A DNA stretch of 64,000 nucleotides from NCBI RefSeq assembly GCF_001293685.1, contig NZ_BCAG01000003.1, forward strand, positions 1,798,001 through 1,862,000, given 5' to 3'. The DNA is from Desulfatitalea tepidiphila (GTDB lineage Bacteria; Desulfobacterota; Desulfobacteria; Desulfobacterales; Desulfosarcinaceae). Numbering within the stretch: the first letter of the stretch is position 1; every line of letters starts with the position of its first letter. The position numbers and the translations under genes are program-made. The notes under the pieces are model-generated. The model worked only from the letters and a program-made list of their open reading frames with translations, searched no databases and had not been told where the DNA came from. Positions 46,702 to 55,929 of the stretch are shown here, one piece after another.

Positions 46702-48378
46702 ATGAAGCCACAAAAATTATCTTTAACCCCACTCACAACAGCAATTGCCCTTTTCATCATTTTAATCGCATATTCATCAGTGGCCGGCGCAGCACAAGTC
46801 ACGCTCGCATGGGATACAAACAACCCAGCACCCGACGGCTATAGAGTCTACCGCCGTGCAGAAGGAGGGAGTTACAATTACAGCTCGCCCTCCTGGACCG
46901 GGGCCGCCACTACGGCAACCCTCGCCAACCTGGCAGACAACACCACCTACTACTGCGTCGTGCGCGCCTATGTCGGCAGCCAGGAAAGCGGCAATTCCAA
47001 CGAGGTCAAAATCAGCCCCCAGACCTCGAGTACGTCCTCATCCGGCACCACTTCCTCATCAACCACCACCGTCACCTTGGACAATGGTTCCAGCCGCACG
47101 TCCGCGACCGGCAGCTGGCCCGTGTCTGGCGGAACTAGCCCGTATGGAGCCAACTCGCTGTACAGCAAGGAGTCCGGCGCCAGGTACACTTTCGCCCCCC
47201 AGTCGTCGGGCCGATGCCAGGTGCGGTTGTGGTGGACGGATTACAGCTCGCGCTGCGGCAACGTGCCCGTCTACATTTACGACGGCAGCAGCCGCATCGA
47301 TACCGTGTACGTGGATCAGCGTCAAAACGGCGGCCGTTGGAACACCCTGGGAGAATACACCTTTTCCGGATCGCCCCGCGTGGTGATCGCCGCCAGCGGT
47401 TCGAGCTGCAGCACCTGTGCCGATGCGGCTCAGTTCGCTTACACAACGACCGCGAGTGGCACCACGAGTTCGACGACATCCACCAGCACCTCGACCACCA
47501 ACACCTCTTCAAGCAGCACAACCAGCAATACGTCCGGCAGCACCTCGTCGAGCACCTCCGGCACCACCTCCGGTTCTACCAGTACCACTTCCAACAACAG
47601 TGCAGTCATCGTTCTCGACGACGGCAAGACGGGCACCACCGCATCGGGTAGCTGGAAGGTCTCCGGCGGCACCAATCCCTACGGTTCCCAGTCCCTGTAC
47701 AGCAAAGATACCAGCGGCCGATACACCTTCTCATCCGAACTTTCAGGGCGCTACGAGGTCTCCCTCTGGTGGACCGAGTACTCCTCCCGCTGCGGCAGCG
47801 TGCCGGTCTATATTTACGACGACAACGACCTGCTGAAAACGATCTACGTGGATCAACGCGAGAATGGCGGCCTATGGAACGTTCTGGGCAGCTTCGAATT
47901 TTCCGGCAAGGCCCGGGTCGTGGTCGCCTCCCGCGACAGCAGTTGCAGCACCTGCGCCGACGCCGCCGAATTCAGCCTCGACATCGATGATGACGACTCG
48001 CTCCGTGTCATCGATGACGGCGAAAGGGGCACCCTGGAGGTCGGCAAGTGGTCCGTATCCGGTGGGACCGGTGCCTACGGCTCCCAATCCCTGTACAGCA
48101 AAGATACCAGCGGAAAATACAGCTACTCGGCCCAGCTTTCCGGCAACTACGGGGTCTCCCTGTGGTGGTCCGCTTATTCCTCACGCTGCGGCAGCGTACC
48201 GGTCAACGTCTACAACGGCAGCACAAAGGTTGGCACCGTCTATGTCAACCAGCGTCAAAACGGCGGGAAGTGGAACTCCCTGGGCAGATACAATTTCACG
48301 GGATCGGCCCGGGTAGAAGTGGTATCCCGTGACAGCAGCTGCAGCACCTGCGCAGATGCAGTACAGTATGTAAAGTAG
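46702..48378 (+). CDS. Secreted protein with FN3-like and three golvesin/Xly-like domains
   Basis: 558 residues. A signal peptide (about 1-30, ending SSVAGA) leads an FN3-like domain (about 31-110: VTLAWDTNNPAPDGYRVYRR). Three repeats of about 95-125 residues follow (about 124-249, 300-428 and 434-558), each with GSW..SGGT.PYGSQSLYSK, LWWT.YSSRCG.VPVYIYDG and a Cys-rich SSCSTCADA end. They match the golvesin/xyloglucanase CBM-like fold. Ser/Thr-rich linkers separate them (e.g. about 250-300). It is probably an exported carbohydrate- or surface-binding protein. Ends in a bidirectional terminator. Confidence 0.8.
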   Translation: MKPQKLSLTPLTTAIALFIILIAYSSVAGAAQVTLAWDTNNPAPDGYRVYRRAEGGSYNYSSPSWTGAATTATLANLADNTTYYCVVRAYVGSQESGNSNEVKISPQTSSTSSSGTTSSSTTTVTLDNGSSRTSATGSWPVSGGTSPYGANSLYSKESGARYTFAPQSSGRCQVRLWWTDYSSRCGNVPVYIYDGSSRIDTVYVDQRQNGGRWNTLGEYTFSGSPRVVIAASGSSCSTCADAAQFAYTTTASGTTSSTTSTSTSTTNTSSSSTTSNTSGSTSSSTSGTTSGSTSTTSNNSAVIVLDDGKTGTTASGSWKVSGGTNPYGSQSLYSKDTSGRYTFSSELSGRYEVSLWWTEYSSRCGSVPVYIYDDNDLLKTIYVDQRENGGLWNVLGSFEFSGKARVVVASRDSSCSTCADAAEFSLDIDDDDSLRVIDDGERGTLEVGKWSVSGGTGAYGSQSLYSKDTSGKYSYSAQLSGNYGVSLWWSAYSSRCGSVPVNVYNGSTKVGTVYVNQRQNGGKWNSLGRYNFTGSARVEVVSRDSSCSTCADAVQYVK

Positions 48379-48391
48379 AATTCAAAAAACC

Positions 48392-48442
48392 AACTCCCCG
48401 TTTTCAAACGATTCACACCATTTGAAAACGGGGAGTTTTCTT
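48392..48442. terminator. Bidirectional terminator
   Basis: Arms AACTCCCCGTTTTCAAA (48392-48408) and TTTGAAAACGGGGAGTT (48421-48437) are perfect 17-bp inverted repeats with a T-run on the right and an A-run on the left, serving the golvesin gene (+) and the DUF218 gene (-). Confidence 0.92.
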
Positions 48443-48449
48443 TAACCTC

Positions 48450-49073
48450 TTAAGAAAGATCCCGCCCAAGCAGATACCGCCCCACCTCCTCGAACGAAGC
48501 CAGATCGCCTTTGCCTTGGTAAGCTTCAATCCGCCGCATCTCCTCATGGATCAGATCGATCCGCTTGGCCTGCAGCATGCCTTGTGAGTGCACCGCCGCC
48601 TCGTGCCAAGGCAGGGCGACGCCCGGGAAACTATATATATTGATCTCCGGCCACCCCCATATCGCCACGCTGGCCGCCGTCATCAAGGCCCTGAGCTGAT
48701 GAAACGGGGAGGAAACGATCATGATTGTCTTATAATCCTGCAACCTGGCATACGATATCAGCGCCCTTGACTCGATGAGGGTATGAAGCATCCGGACCGC
48801 GCCGACCGGCACCCGTTCCAAAACATCGCCATCGATCCCAAGGCCGGCCAATTCCCTCTGCCAGTCCGCGAATCCAGGATAGCCGCTCACCGGTGGCGCA
48901 TCGCAAATCAGTATGTGCTTTGCCAGCCCTTGACGAACGATCGACTGCGCCGCTCCAAACACCGAAGCCTGATTGTCCTGCGTCTGGCAATAGAGATAAG
49001 CTGCGTCCACCGGCGGTGCCGGTCGCTGATCGCAAAGCGCCCAAACGAGCAGTTCCATCAATTTGTCTGTCAT
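48450..49073 (-). CDS. DUF218/YdcF-like protein
   Basis: 207 residues from ATG 49073 with GGAG upstream; the ORF extends to 49130 without a site. The pattern AAYLYCQTQDNQASVFGAA, ILICDAPP, TIMIVSSPFHQLRALM fits the DUF218/SanA-YdcF family, whose members are SAM-binding or envelope-related proteins of unknown activity. Reading direction is toward the shared terminator at 48392. There is no signal peptide. Confidence 0.7.
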   Translation of the reverse strand: MTDKLMELLVWALCDQRPAPPVDAAYLYCQTQDNQASVFGAAQSIVRQGLAKHILICDAPPVSGYPGFADWQRELAGLGIDGDVLERVPVGAVRMLHTLIESRALISYARLQDYKTIMIVSSPFHQLRALMTAASVAIWGWPEINIYSFPGVALPWHEAAVHSQGMLQAKRIDLIHEEMRRIEAYQGKGDLASFEEVGRYLLGRDLS

Positions 49074-49269
49074 TCTCACAACTCCGTTACCATGACAGTG
49101 CACTCCAAACAACAACCTGGCAGATTCCAATAATCAACCCGTCACACGCGACGACATCCTGCAACCATATGATTTTCAAACCTTCCCCGCATGTCTATCC
49201 CCTCTTCCCTCTTGAAGAAAACGAGAAAATGCCGTATAAGAGATTTATTAATGGCGAACTCGTCAAAAG

Positions 49270-49372
49270 GTCTAACGTCGTCATGCAGAAGAACGCCGGC
49301 ATCCAGGCCATTTTTGAAAACACTGGGCCCGGCTTTCTCCGGGATGACGGTAAAACATGATTCCAGGCTTTT
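49270..49372. repeat. Degenerate dispersed repeat copy
   Basis: GTCATGCAGAAGAACGCCGG, CCAGGCCATTTTTGAAAACA, then GGGATGACGGTAAAACATGA form a degenerate copy of the window's repeat. The rest of 49074-49523 shows no gene. Confidence 0.6.
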
Positions 49373-49523
49373 AACAAAGCCACCAGAAATATTTAAAACA
49401 CAATTTACAACAATCACATCCGGTTCAAGCCCAATTTCGGCGACGACTTCAACGTGCATTCTGCAAACTGGCCCAAATTCCCCGGCGCACCGTCATCCCC
49501 GATTGCCAATTAGGAGATCGCCA

Positions 49524-50333
49524 ATGAAAAACTTCACCACTCTGGTCATCCTGGCAGCACTTGCTGTAGTTTCCTGCTCGACCTTCGGCTCCCCGTCTTC
49601 TTCCCAAAAGGAGGCCGAATTGCTGGAGAACGGCTACATCGCCCTATCCGCCGGAGATTACAACACCGCCGAACATCTCCTGAACCAGGCCCTGTACATC
49701 AACGACAAGAATCCCTACACGCTTTTGAACTTAGGCGTGGTCTACCAGGACACCCAGCGCTACAAACAAGCCCGCGATGCCTACCAGGCGGTGATCGACA
49801 TGAATCCTTCGGACACGGCGGCCTCCGCCAACGTAAAGGGATACTCCGGCCGCAATCTGGTCGAGATCGCCAAGGTCAACCTGGCCAACTTGCCGCCGGC
49901 CGAAACCCAGACCCCGCCCGACGCGGATGGCGATGGGGTGCCGGACGACTCGGATTGGTGCAAGAACACCCCGCCCCAGGCGGCCGTCGATGCCAACGGC
50001 TGTTGGAACCTGACCGACATTTTCATCGTAAGCGGCGTGGAGTTGAAGCCTGACGCGCTTACCCAGCTCGACGATGCCGTGCTGGTGTTGATGGCCAACC
50101 CGTCGCTGCGCATGGAAATCCAGGGCCACACCGACAACAGCGGCTCGGACGAGTTGAACCAGCGCCTGTCGGAAAAACGGGCAAAGGCAATCTACGACTA
50201 CCTGGTCCGGAAAGGCGTGCCGGCGGACCGTCTGACCTACAAGGGATATGGCGAAAGCCGTCCCATCGCATCCAACCTCAAACCCGAAGGCCGCGAACAG
50301 AACCGACGCATCGAACTGGTACCGTTGCCATGA
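49524..50333 (+). CDS. OmpA-family lipoprotein with TPR segment
   Basis: 269 residues. A lipoprotein signal ends in VVSC (Cys at residue 18). A TPR-like region (about 30-110: NTAEHLLNQALYINDKNPYT) is followed by a thrombospondin type-3-like calcium segment (DADGDGVPDDSDWC, about 133-146) and an OmpA peptidoglycan-binding domain (about 155-269: QGHTDNSGSDELNQRLSEKR and NRRIELVP). It probably anchors the outer membrane to peptidoglycan. The ATG at 49524 follows GGAG. The next gene is convergent. Confidence 0.9.
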   Translation: MKNFTTLVILAALAVVSCSTFGSPSSSQKEAELLENGYIALSAGDYNTAEHLLNQALYINDKNPYTLLNLGVVYQDTQRYKQARDAYQAVIDMNPSDTAASANVKGYSGRNLVEIAKVNLANLPPAETQTPPDADGDGVPDDSDWCKNTPPQAAVDANGCWNLTDIFIVSGVELKPDALTQLDDAVLVLMANPSLRMEIQGHTDNSGSDELNQRLSEKRAKAIYDYLVRKGVPADRLTYKGYGESRPIASNLKPEGREQNRRIELVPLP

Positions 50334-50349
50334 CTCAATATTGAAGGCA

Positions 50350-50395
50350 GCGTAAAAAGTCGTTGAGGCGTCATCCCGGTGGTTTTACCGTCACC
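50350..50395. repeat. Truncated dispersed repeat fragment
   Basis: GCGTAAAAAGTCGTTGAGGC followed by GTCATCCCGGTGG and GGTTTTACCGTCACC matches one end of the repeat family. Confidence 0.45.
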
Positions 50396-51731
50396 CCACC
50401 ACATACCCTCTCTGTTCCAGCGCCGCCGCCAGCGCCGATCGGGCATCATCTTCCCCGTGCACCAGACGGATCATCTTCGGACGTCCGCCCATTGCCGCCA
50501 CCCAATCCAGCAAGCCCTTTTGATCGGCATGGGCCGAATAGCCGCTCAACACATGCACACCGGCGTTCACTCGCCGCTCCACCCCGTCCAGCACCACCGT
50601 GCCATGGCTTTCGGCCTGCGCCTGAATGCATCTGCCCGGCGTTCCCTTTGCCGTATAGCCCACAAAGACGACATCGTTCCGCGGCTCCTCGATCCCGTGC
50701 ACCAGATGATCCACAATGCGCCCGCCCGCACACATGCCGCTGCCGGCGATAATGATCGCCGGGCCATCGACCCCCAGCAGCTGCTCATGCTGGTAATGCC
50801 TGGGCACGGCAAACAACCTGTCAAAATCCAGCGGATCTTCCCCGCGCATCAACAGCGCCCGCGCCTCCTCGTCCCAATAGGCGTGAAGCCCGGAATAGAT
50901 CTGCGTGATATCCAGCCCCAGGGGCGAATCCACGAAAACCGGCGGCTGGGCTTCGCCACGCAGCTGAGGATACATTTCCCGATACGCATCGTCGGAAAAG
51001 ATCCTGTCCAACTCGTACAAAACCTCCTGGGTGCGTCCCAGCGCAAACGCCGGGATGAACACCTTGCCCCCGTCGGCCAGGCAATGCGCGAGAACACCCG
51101 CCAATTGCCGGACCCGCTGCGTCCGGTCCCCGTGCAACCGATTGCCGTAAGTGGATTCGAGAATCAAAAAGTCCGCCGGATCCGCCGTCTCCGGATCCAG
51201 CAACAGCGGTGTGCCCCGGTTCCCCAGATCCCCGGAAAACAGGATGGAGAAGCCATCGCGGGCGCTCTCCAGCCGAACGAAACAGGAACCGAGAATATGC
51301 CCGGCCCGTCCGAGCTTGAATGAAATACCCCGCTTCAAATCAAAAGAAGGACCGCATTCGAAACCCCACGACAAATCGTCGATCCGGCGCGCAACATCCT
51401 CCCGGGCATCGTCCGACAGGTGCTCGAAGCGCATGGCATCGTTCAGCATGGGAACGATCAGCGCCTGGGTCGGATGCGTGCAGATGATCTCTCCCCCAAA
51501 CCCATCGGCGATCAAACGGGGCAGCATCCCGATGTGATCCACATGGGCATGCGTGAGGAAAATGAAATCCAGCTCTGAGGCCCGCACCGGCCACTGTGAC
51601 GGATCCACCCCCCGGTCCTCGCCCTGGGTCATGCCGCAGTCCACGAGGAGGTTCAGCCCCTGCAGCTGCATGAAATGGCACGAGCCCGTCACACACCGCT
51701 CGCCGCCCAGATGGACGACCGGAAATTTCAT
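50391..51731 (-). CDS. MBL/beta-CASP RNA-processing-like hydrolase
   Basis: 446 residues. The N-terminus has THAHVDHIGMLPRL (HxHxDH motif) and LFSGDLGN, then the beta-CASP segment and the C-terminal GYSAHADQKGLLDWV and VHGEDDA of the RNA-specificity motif. This is the family of bacterial exonuclease-like enzymes related to CPSF73. It overlaps by one base the TPR gene's stop. Catalysis on RNA is inferred from family membership. Confidence 0.9.
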   Translation of the reverse strand: MKFPVVHLGGERCVTGSCHFMQLQGLNLLVDCGMTQGEDRGVDPSQWPVRASELDFIFLTHAHVDHIGMLPRLIADGFGGEIICTHPTQALIVPMLNDAMRFEHLSDDAREDVARRIDDLSWGFECGPSFDLKRGISFKLGRAGHILGSCFVRLESARDGFSILFSGDLGNRGTPLLLDPETADPADFLILESTYGNRLHGDRTQRVRQLAGVLAHCLADGGKVFIPAFALGRTQEVLYELDRIFSDDAYREMYPQLRGEAQPPVFVDSPLGLDITQIYSGLHAYWDEEARALLMRGEDPLDFDRLFAVPRHYQHEQLLGVDGPAIIIAGSGMCAGGRIVDHLVHGIEEPRNDVVFVGYTAKGTPGRCIQAQAESHGTVVLDGVERRVNAGVHVLSGYSAHADQKGLLDWVAAMGGRPKMIRLVHGEDDARSALAAALEQRGYVVG

Positions 51732-54010
51732 CAGAGTTTCTCCAACACGGCCCGGACCTCCTCGGCCTTTTCGAACTTAGGCGCCAGCACCATCACCCGC
51801 TCCAAAACCGCCTTGGCCCTGGCCGGCTCGCCGGCCTTATAGTAGGCCATCCCCAGATGAAAATGCACCATGGCATTGTCCTTCAGCTTCTCCGCGCTGT
51901 CGTTCAACTCCGCGATGGCGCTGTCGTACAAACCCTTTTTGTAGTACACCCAGCCCAGGGTATCCATCACGCCGGGATCGTTCGGCAATTTCTCCTTGGC
52001 CAGCCGCGCCAGATCGAGCGCCTCGTTCAGCTCCCGGTCCGTATCTGCCAGCCGATACGCCAGATTGTTGGCCGCCGGCGAGAACGCCGGATCGATCTTC
52101 AGGGCCTCCCGGTAGTGCTGCTCGGCCGGTTCGTACTTCTGCTGCATCTCATAGAGCGTGCCCAACAGCATGTGCGCCTGAACCTGATTGGGGTTTTGGG
52201 CCAGCACGGCGTTGTACTGCCCGATCGCCCGGTCGATGTCGTTTCTCTTCCAGTACACCTTGGCCAGCTCGAAATAGGGCGGCATGTAGTTCTCGTAGGT
52301 ATCGATGGCCTCCTTGTACGCCGCCTCGGCCGCCGCATCCTTTCCCTGGGCACCGTAGGCCCGCCCCTTGAGGTGGGAAATCACGGCCACATGCAGCGCC
52401 GAGTCCTTGACCTGTTCCAGATGCGCGTCGCAACGGTCAATGGCCGCCGTGAAATCCTTGCGCCCCACATAAATACTCACGATCTGCGCGAAGACATCCA
52501 TGAGTTTTGGATTGATCTGCAGGGCCTGGTCAAAGGCCGCCAGGGCGCCCTCGTCATCCCTGAGCATCCGCCGGGCGATGCCCAACTGGTAATAGCCCTG
52601 GGGATCGTCCTGCCGCATGGCGATCATCCGCTCGAAAACCTCGGCCGCCTGCGCCGGCTGACCTTTGGCCAGATAGGTCTGACCGAGAATGGCATGGGCC
52701 TGATAGTGGTCGGGCAGCTCCTCGATCACCTCCTTGCTCAACCGTTCGGCCGAATCCACATCCCTCAATCGCAGGGCAATATCGGCCAGCAGCAATCTGG
52801 CCTGCAGATTTCGGGCATCCAGCTCGACGGCCCTGTTCAGGGAAGCCTTGGCCACCTGCATCTCCCCCTTGGAAAAATGAGCCAACCCCTTGTAGTAATG
52901 GGCCTGTTCCGCCTTCGGCTCCTGGGCGACGATCGCGTCGAAAACCGCCAGCGCCCCATTCCAGTCTCTCTTTGCGATCAGAATCTCGCCCTTGAGCATC
53001 CGGGCCGGCATAAAACCCGGGCGGCTGGCCAGGATCTTCTCGTTGTAAGATTCGGCCGGGTCGATCTCATTGGTTTTGAAATGGTGGCGCGCCACCTCGT
53101 AGAGCACCGCGACATCGTCGGCATCCACCTCCAGCGCCTTGGCATACATCTCCCTGGCCTTGTCCGTGCTGCCGATCGTCTCGTAGAAGCGCGCCGCCGC
53201 AATGTAGCGCTTGCTGTTCCCGGGCTCGAGTTCGACCGCCTTCAGCACGGACGCCTCGGCCGCCTCCATCTTCTTCTGGCGCAGATAGAAATTGCCTTGG
53301 GCCATGTACAATTCCGAACTTTGCGGATTGGCCTCGATAGCCGCTGCAAATTCTTTTTCGGCCTGGTCGATATCGTTCCGGCCTGCATAAAACCCAATCA
53401 ATGCCAGCCGCGTCCTGACGTCCTTGGGATCGACCGCCACGGCCTTCTTCAAATTGATTTCGGCCTCCTCCATCTTGCCCTGTTGGGCCAGAACACGCGC
53501 CAGACCGACATACGCGCGCGTCTGGGTGCCGTCCAGCCGGATGATCCGCCTGAAGGTTTCGGCCGCCTCGGGAAGGTTCTTGTCGATATCCTCCAGACCG
53601 GATTTGAGGTAAAGCGCCTCGATGTTCTCCGGATCGCTGCCCAGCACCGCATCCACCCTGGTTCGCGAATCGTCGAACTGCTTTCCCAGCATGTAGAATG
53701 TGGCCAGCTTCAGCAAAGCGTCCGTGTTGTCAGGATCCAGCTGAACCACCGTCGAATACGCACGGAAAGCGCCCTGGGCATCCCCCATCTTCAAATAGGT
53801 CTCAGCCAGTTTCGAGTGGGCCGCCGTGTATTGCGGATCGATCTGAATGGCGTTTTTGAGCTCGATCTCGGCGGCCTTGTACTCCGCCTTATCAAAATAA
53901 CCCACCCCTCTCTCGTAGTGCGACAGCTTCTTCTCCTCATCCGAGGCGCATCCGCCAACCACAAGCGAAACCATCAACACCAAGCCACACCATTCCCAAA
54001 AGGACCTCAT
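51731..54010 (-). CDS. PEP-CTERM-system TPR lipoprotein (PrsT-like)
   Basis: 759 residues. A lipoprotein signal ends in VGGC (Cys about 21). About 18 TPR units follow (for example AEIELKNAIQIDPQYTAAH, ARVLAQQGKMEEAEINLKKA). The overall architecture matches PrsT, a TPR lipoprotein in exosortase/PEP-CTERM loci. ATG 54010 follows GGGAGGG on the minus strand. A close paralogue begins at 62696. It sits next to the MBL gene and divergently from a repeat region. Confidence 0.85.
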   Translation of the reverse strand: MRSFWEWCGLVLMVSLVVGGCASDEEKKLSHYERGVGYFDKAEYKAAEIELKNAIQIDPQYTAAHSKLAETYLKMGDAQGAFRAYSTVVQLDPDNTDALLKLATFYMLGKQFDDSRTRVDAVLGSDPENIEALYLKSGLEDIDKNLPEAAETFRRIIRLDGTQTRAYVGLARVLAQQGKMEEAEINLKKAVAVDPKDVRTRLALIGFYAGRNDIDQAEKEFAAAIEANPQSSELYMAQGNFYLRQKKMEAAEASVLKAVELEPGNSKRYIAAARFYETIGSTDKAREMYAKALEVDADDVAVLYEVARHHFKTNEIDPAESYNEKILASRPGFMPARMLKGEILIAKRDWNGALAVFDAIVAQEPKAEQAHYYKGLAHFSKGEMQVAKASLNRAVELDARNLQARLLLADIALRLRDVDSAERLSKEVIEELPDHYQAHAILGQTYLAKGQPAQAAEVFERMIAMRQDDPQGYYQLGIARRMLRDDEGALAAFDQALQINPKLMDVFAQIVSIYVGRKDFTAAIDRCDAHLEQVKDSALHVAVISHLKGRAYGAQGKDAAAEAAYKEAIDTYENYMPPYFELAKVYWKRNDIDRAIGQYNAVLAQNPNQVQAHMLLGTLYEMQQKYEPAEQHYREALKIDPAFSPAANNLAYRLADTDRELNEALDLARLAKEKLPNDPGVMDTLGWVYYKKGLYDSAIAELNDSAEKLKDNAMVHFHLGMAYYKAGEPARAKAVLERVMVLAPKFEKAEEVRAVLEKL

Positions 54011-54033
54011 CAGAACCCTCCCAATGTGCATTT

Positions 54034-54072
54034 ATCGTCTTCCCGGCGAACGCCGGAATCCAGTGCTTTCAA
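54034..54072. repeat. Dispersed repeat fragment
   Basis: CGTCTTCCCGGCGAACGCCG with GAATCCAGTGCTTTC is a hairpin unit of the dispersed family. Confidence 0.6.
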
Positions 54073-54074
54073 TA

Positions 54075-54160
54075 TTTTCCACCGCAGAGACGCGGAGTGC
54101 ACAGAGAAAAGATTTGTATCTAAATAAACGCATCTGCGGTCTCTGCACCTCTGCGGTGAG
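54075..54160. repeat. Inverted CTCTGCGGTGA repeat pair
   Basis: CCACCGCAGAGACGCGGAG (around 54079) and CTCTGCACCTCTGCGGTGAG (around 54141) are inverted relatives of the motif at 32364. Confidence 0.55.
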
Positions 54161-54177
54161 TTGTAATCTCTTTGGAA

Positions 54178-54272
54178 CTTATCCAACTCGACGGTTTCGC
54201 AAAAAACCCCATAATCAGGTATCACCGTCTTCACGGCGAACGCCGGGATCCAGTCGGTCAAACGCCGCATCC
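54178..54272. repeat. Dispersed repeat copy with TCCAACTCGA leader
   Basis: ATCCAACTCGACGGTTTCGC, CAAAAAACCCCATAATCAGG and TTCACGGCGAACGCCGGGAT are shared with the longer units at 58079 and 58353. Together with the preceding repeats this fills the 54011-54316 gap. Confidence 0.65.
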
Positions 54273-54316
54273 TTATCATCCTTTACACCATGGATGCAAA
54301 CAGCCGCCCCCTACCA

Positions 54317-54856
54317 TCATCCCCCCACCAACCGAACATGATCCAAATATAGCTCCTGCCTTTCCACCGGCGACGCCATGAACAGCAACAACCGATAAAT
54401 GCGCTTCAAATCGAGCGGCCGGCGCCCTTCGGAGGTCACCAATTCGTCGAACCCGATCACCACCGGGTTCTCTCCCGGCGCCAACACCAGGCGCCGATTG
54501 AACCGCTCCCCATAATCCGGATAATCCTTGCGATCGTCGATGCGCACCGTCACCGACACCGGCGCTTCCTGCGGATTGAAAACGTCAAACGCCAACGCAC
54601 CGTATCCCCGCCAATCGTTGCCGTACAACCTCGCCGACCATCCAGGCCACTGCGAAGGAAACAGCGACATCTTAAGCGACCGCTCCCCATGGGTCGCATG
54701 CGCCTCCGACAGCGAAAACAGCGTGAAACAGTGCCAATGCATCCGATCCAGATCAGCATCGGTCTCGAAATCGAACAGCACCCGCTCGGCCGGCCGCTCC
54801 GCGACGCATCCCGACGCCAACACCATCCCCAAGACAACCACCAACGCCTTCAGCAC
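54317..54856 (-). CDS. Lipoprotein with carbohydrate-binding-like fold
   Basis: 179 residues, start GTG at 54856 with AGGGGG upstream. A lipoprotein signal ends in SGC (Cys at 17). The rest (LFDFETDADLDRMHW, then RDDRKDYPDYG-like VRIDDRKDYPDYGERFNRRL and IYRLLLFMASPVERQELYLDHVRL) resembles the jelly-roll CBM domain seen in some glycoside-hydrolase-associated proteins. Function unknown; probably surface or polysaccharide related given the locus. Confidence 0.6.
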   Translation of the reverse strand: MLKALVVVLGMVLASGCVAERPAERVLFDFETDADLDRMHWHCFTLFSLSEAHATHGERSLKMSLFPSQWPGWSARLYGNDWRGYGALAFDVFNPQEAPVSVTVRIDDRKDYPDYGERFNRRLVLAPGENPVVIGFDELVTSEGRRPLDLKRIYRLLLFMASPVERQELYLDHVRLVGG

Positions 54857-54961
54857 CTGGCACGTCCCCCTATATAAAATGACGGATCACCTTCGCCCGA
54901 TCCACCCGACCATTCGCACCACTTCCACAATTCCCGACATTCCCTCAATTCCATCTCCCAA

Positions 54962-55786
54962 TCACCGAAAGTGCAACACCACCACCTCCGGCCGCCGCAG
55001 CAACCTCACCGACCAATGGCTCGTCCCAACCCCCCGACTCACAAACATGCGGCTCCGGCCCTTTTGGAACCACCCCTGGCTGTATCGCGCAGTCTTCTCG
55101 TATCCCAACATCCCCCAAGCCCACCCGGGCAACGGAATCTGCCCGCCATGCGTATCCCCGGCCAACACCAAAATCGGCTGGGACCCATCGATCTCATCGA
55201 AAACCAACGGACTGTGGCTGAGCAAAACCGCGGGCAACTCCCCATCGCCCCCCAAAAACGACCGCCACCCATCGAACTCCCGAAACGCCTGCCCGTCCAC
55301 ACCCCCCACCAAAACCGGGACGCCGCCCATCTGCACCCTTTCACCGGAATTCCTCAAAAACCGCACCCCATGGGCCTCGGTGGGGGCACCACTGCCCCTT
55401 GCATGGCAAAACAGGCAACTCTGCCGGTCATCGCTGTAATCGTAATCCCCCATCACGGCCCAAACCCCATCCGGGGCACCCAAACGCCCCAAAAACGCCA
55501 AGGCCGGCCCCGCATCACCCCGCCAGTGAATGTAATCGCCCGTCAGGAAAATCATGTCCGGGCCGACATCCCCCACAATTTCCAAAACCCGGGCCTCCCG
55601 CTTGCCCATCCGCCCGATGTGCAAATCCGTCAAATGAACCGCGGTCTTGCCCCGCAACGCATCGAACGGCGGTTGCACATCCACGGTCACGTGCCGCACC
55701 GCAATCCAATCCGGCTCCACTCGAAATCCATAATAGGCCGCCAATCCCGCCAAAATGAAAATCAGCAAGCCCCAAGTCTTTCTCAT
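54962..55786 (-). CDS. Membrane-anchored metallophosphoesterase
   Basis: 274 residues from ATG 55786; longer upstream frame lacks a site. An N-terminal transmembrane anchor (about 5-20) precedes the phosphoesterase core: DLHIGRMG, the GD motif in TGDYIHW, GDYDYSDD in place of the usual GNHD, SHSP and GDTHGGQ. The Asn-His pair of the third motif is thus changed to Asp-Tyr. This makes catalysis uncertain, though the remaining metal ligands are intact. YkuE/LpxH-like families are possible. Confidence 0.8.
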   Translation of the reverse strand: MRKTWGLLIFILAGLAAYYGFRVEPDWIAVRHVTVDVQPPFDALRGKTAVHLTDLHIGRMGKREARVLEIVGDVGPDMIFLTGDYIHWRGDAGPALAFLGRLGAPDGVWAVMGDYDYSDDRQSCLFCHARGSGAPTEAHGVRFLRNSGERVQMGGVPVLVGGVDGQAFREFDGWRSFLGGDGELPAVLLSHSPLVFDEIDGSQPILVLAGDTHGGQIPLPGWAWGMLGYEKTARYSQGWFQKGRSRMFVSRGVGTSHWSVRLLRRPEVVVLHFR

Positions 55787-55929
55787 TCCAGCTTTTTTCC
55801 CTCCCACTTGATACCCGCCCCTAATAGTGCTACCAGACACCATCACCCATGTCAGTGCCCGACCACAAACATGTCGTTTGGCCATTTGTGGATGGGCCCT
55901 AACCACCACTCAACACCAGACGGCCCGTC

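Noticed and set aside
51857-54127. A 756-codon open frame opposite the TPR lipoprotein gene
   Set aside because: Antisense to a repetitive TPR gene; composition is biased and there is no ribosome site.
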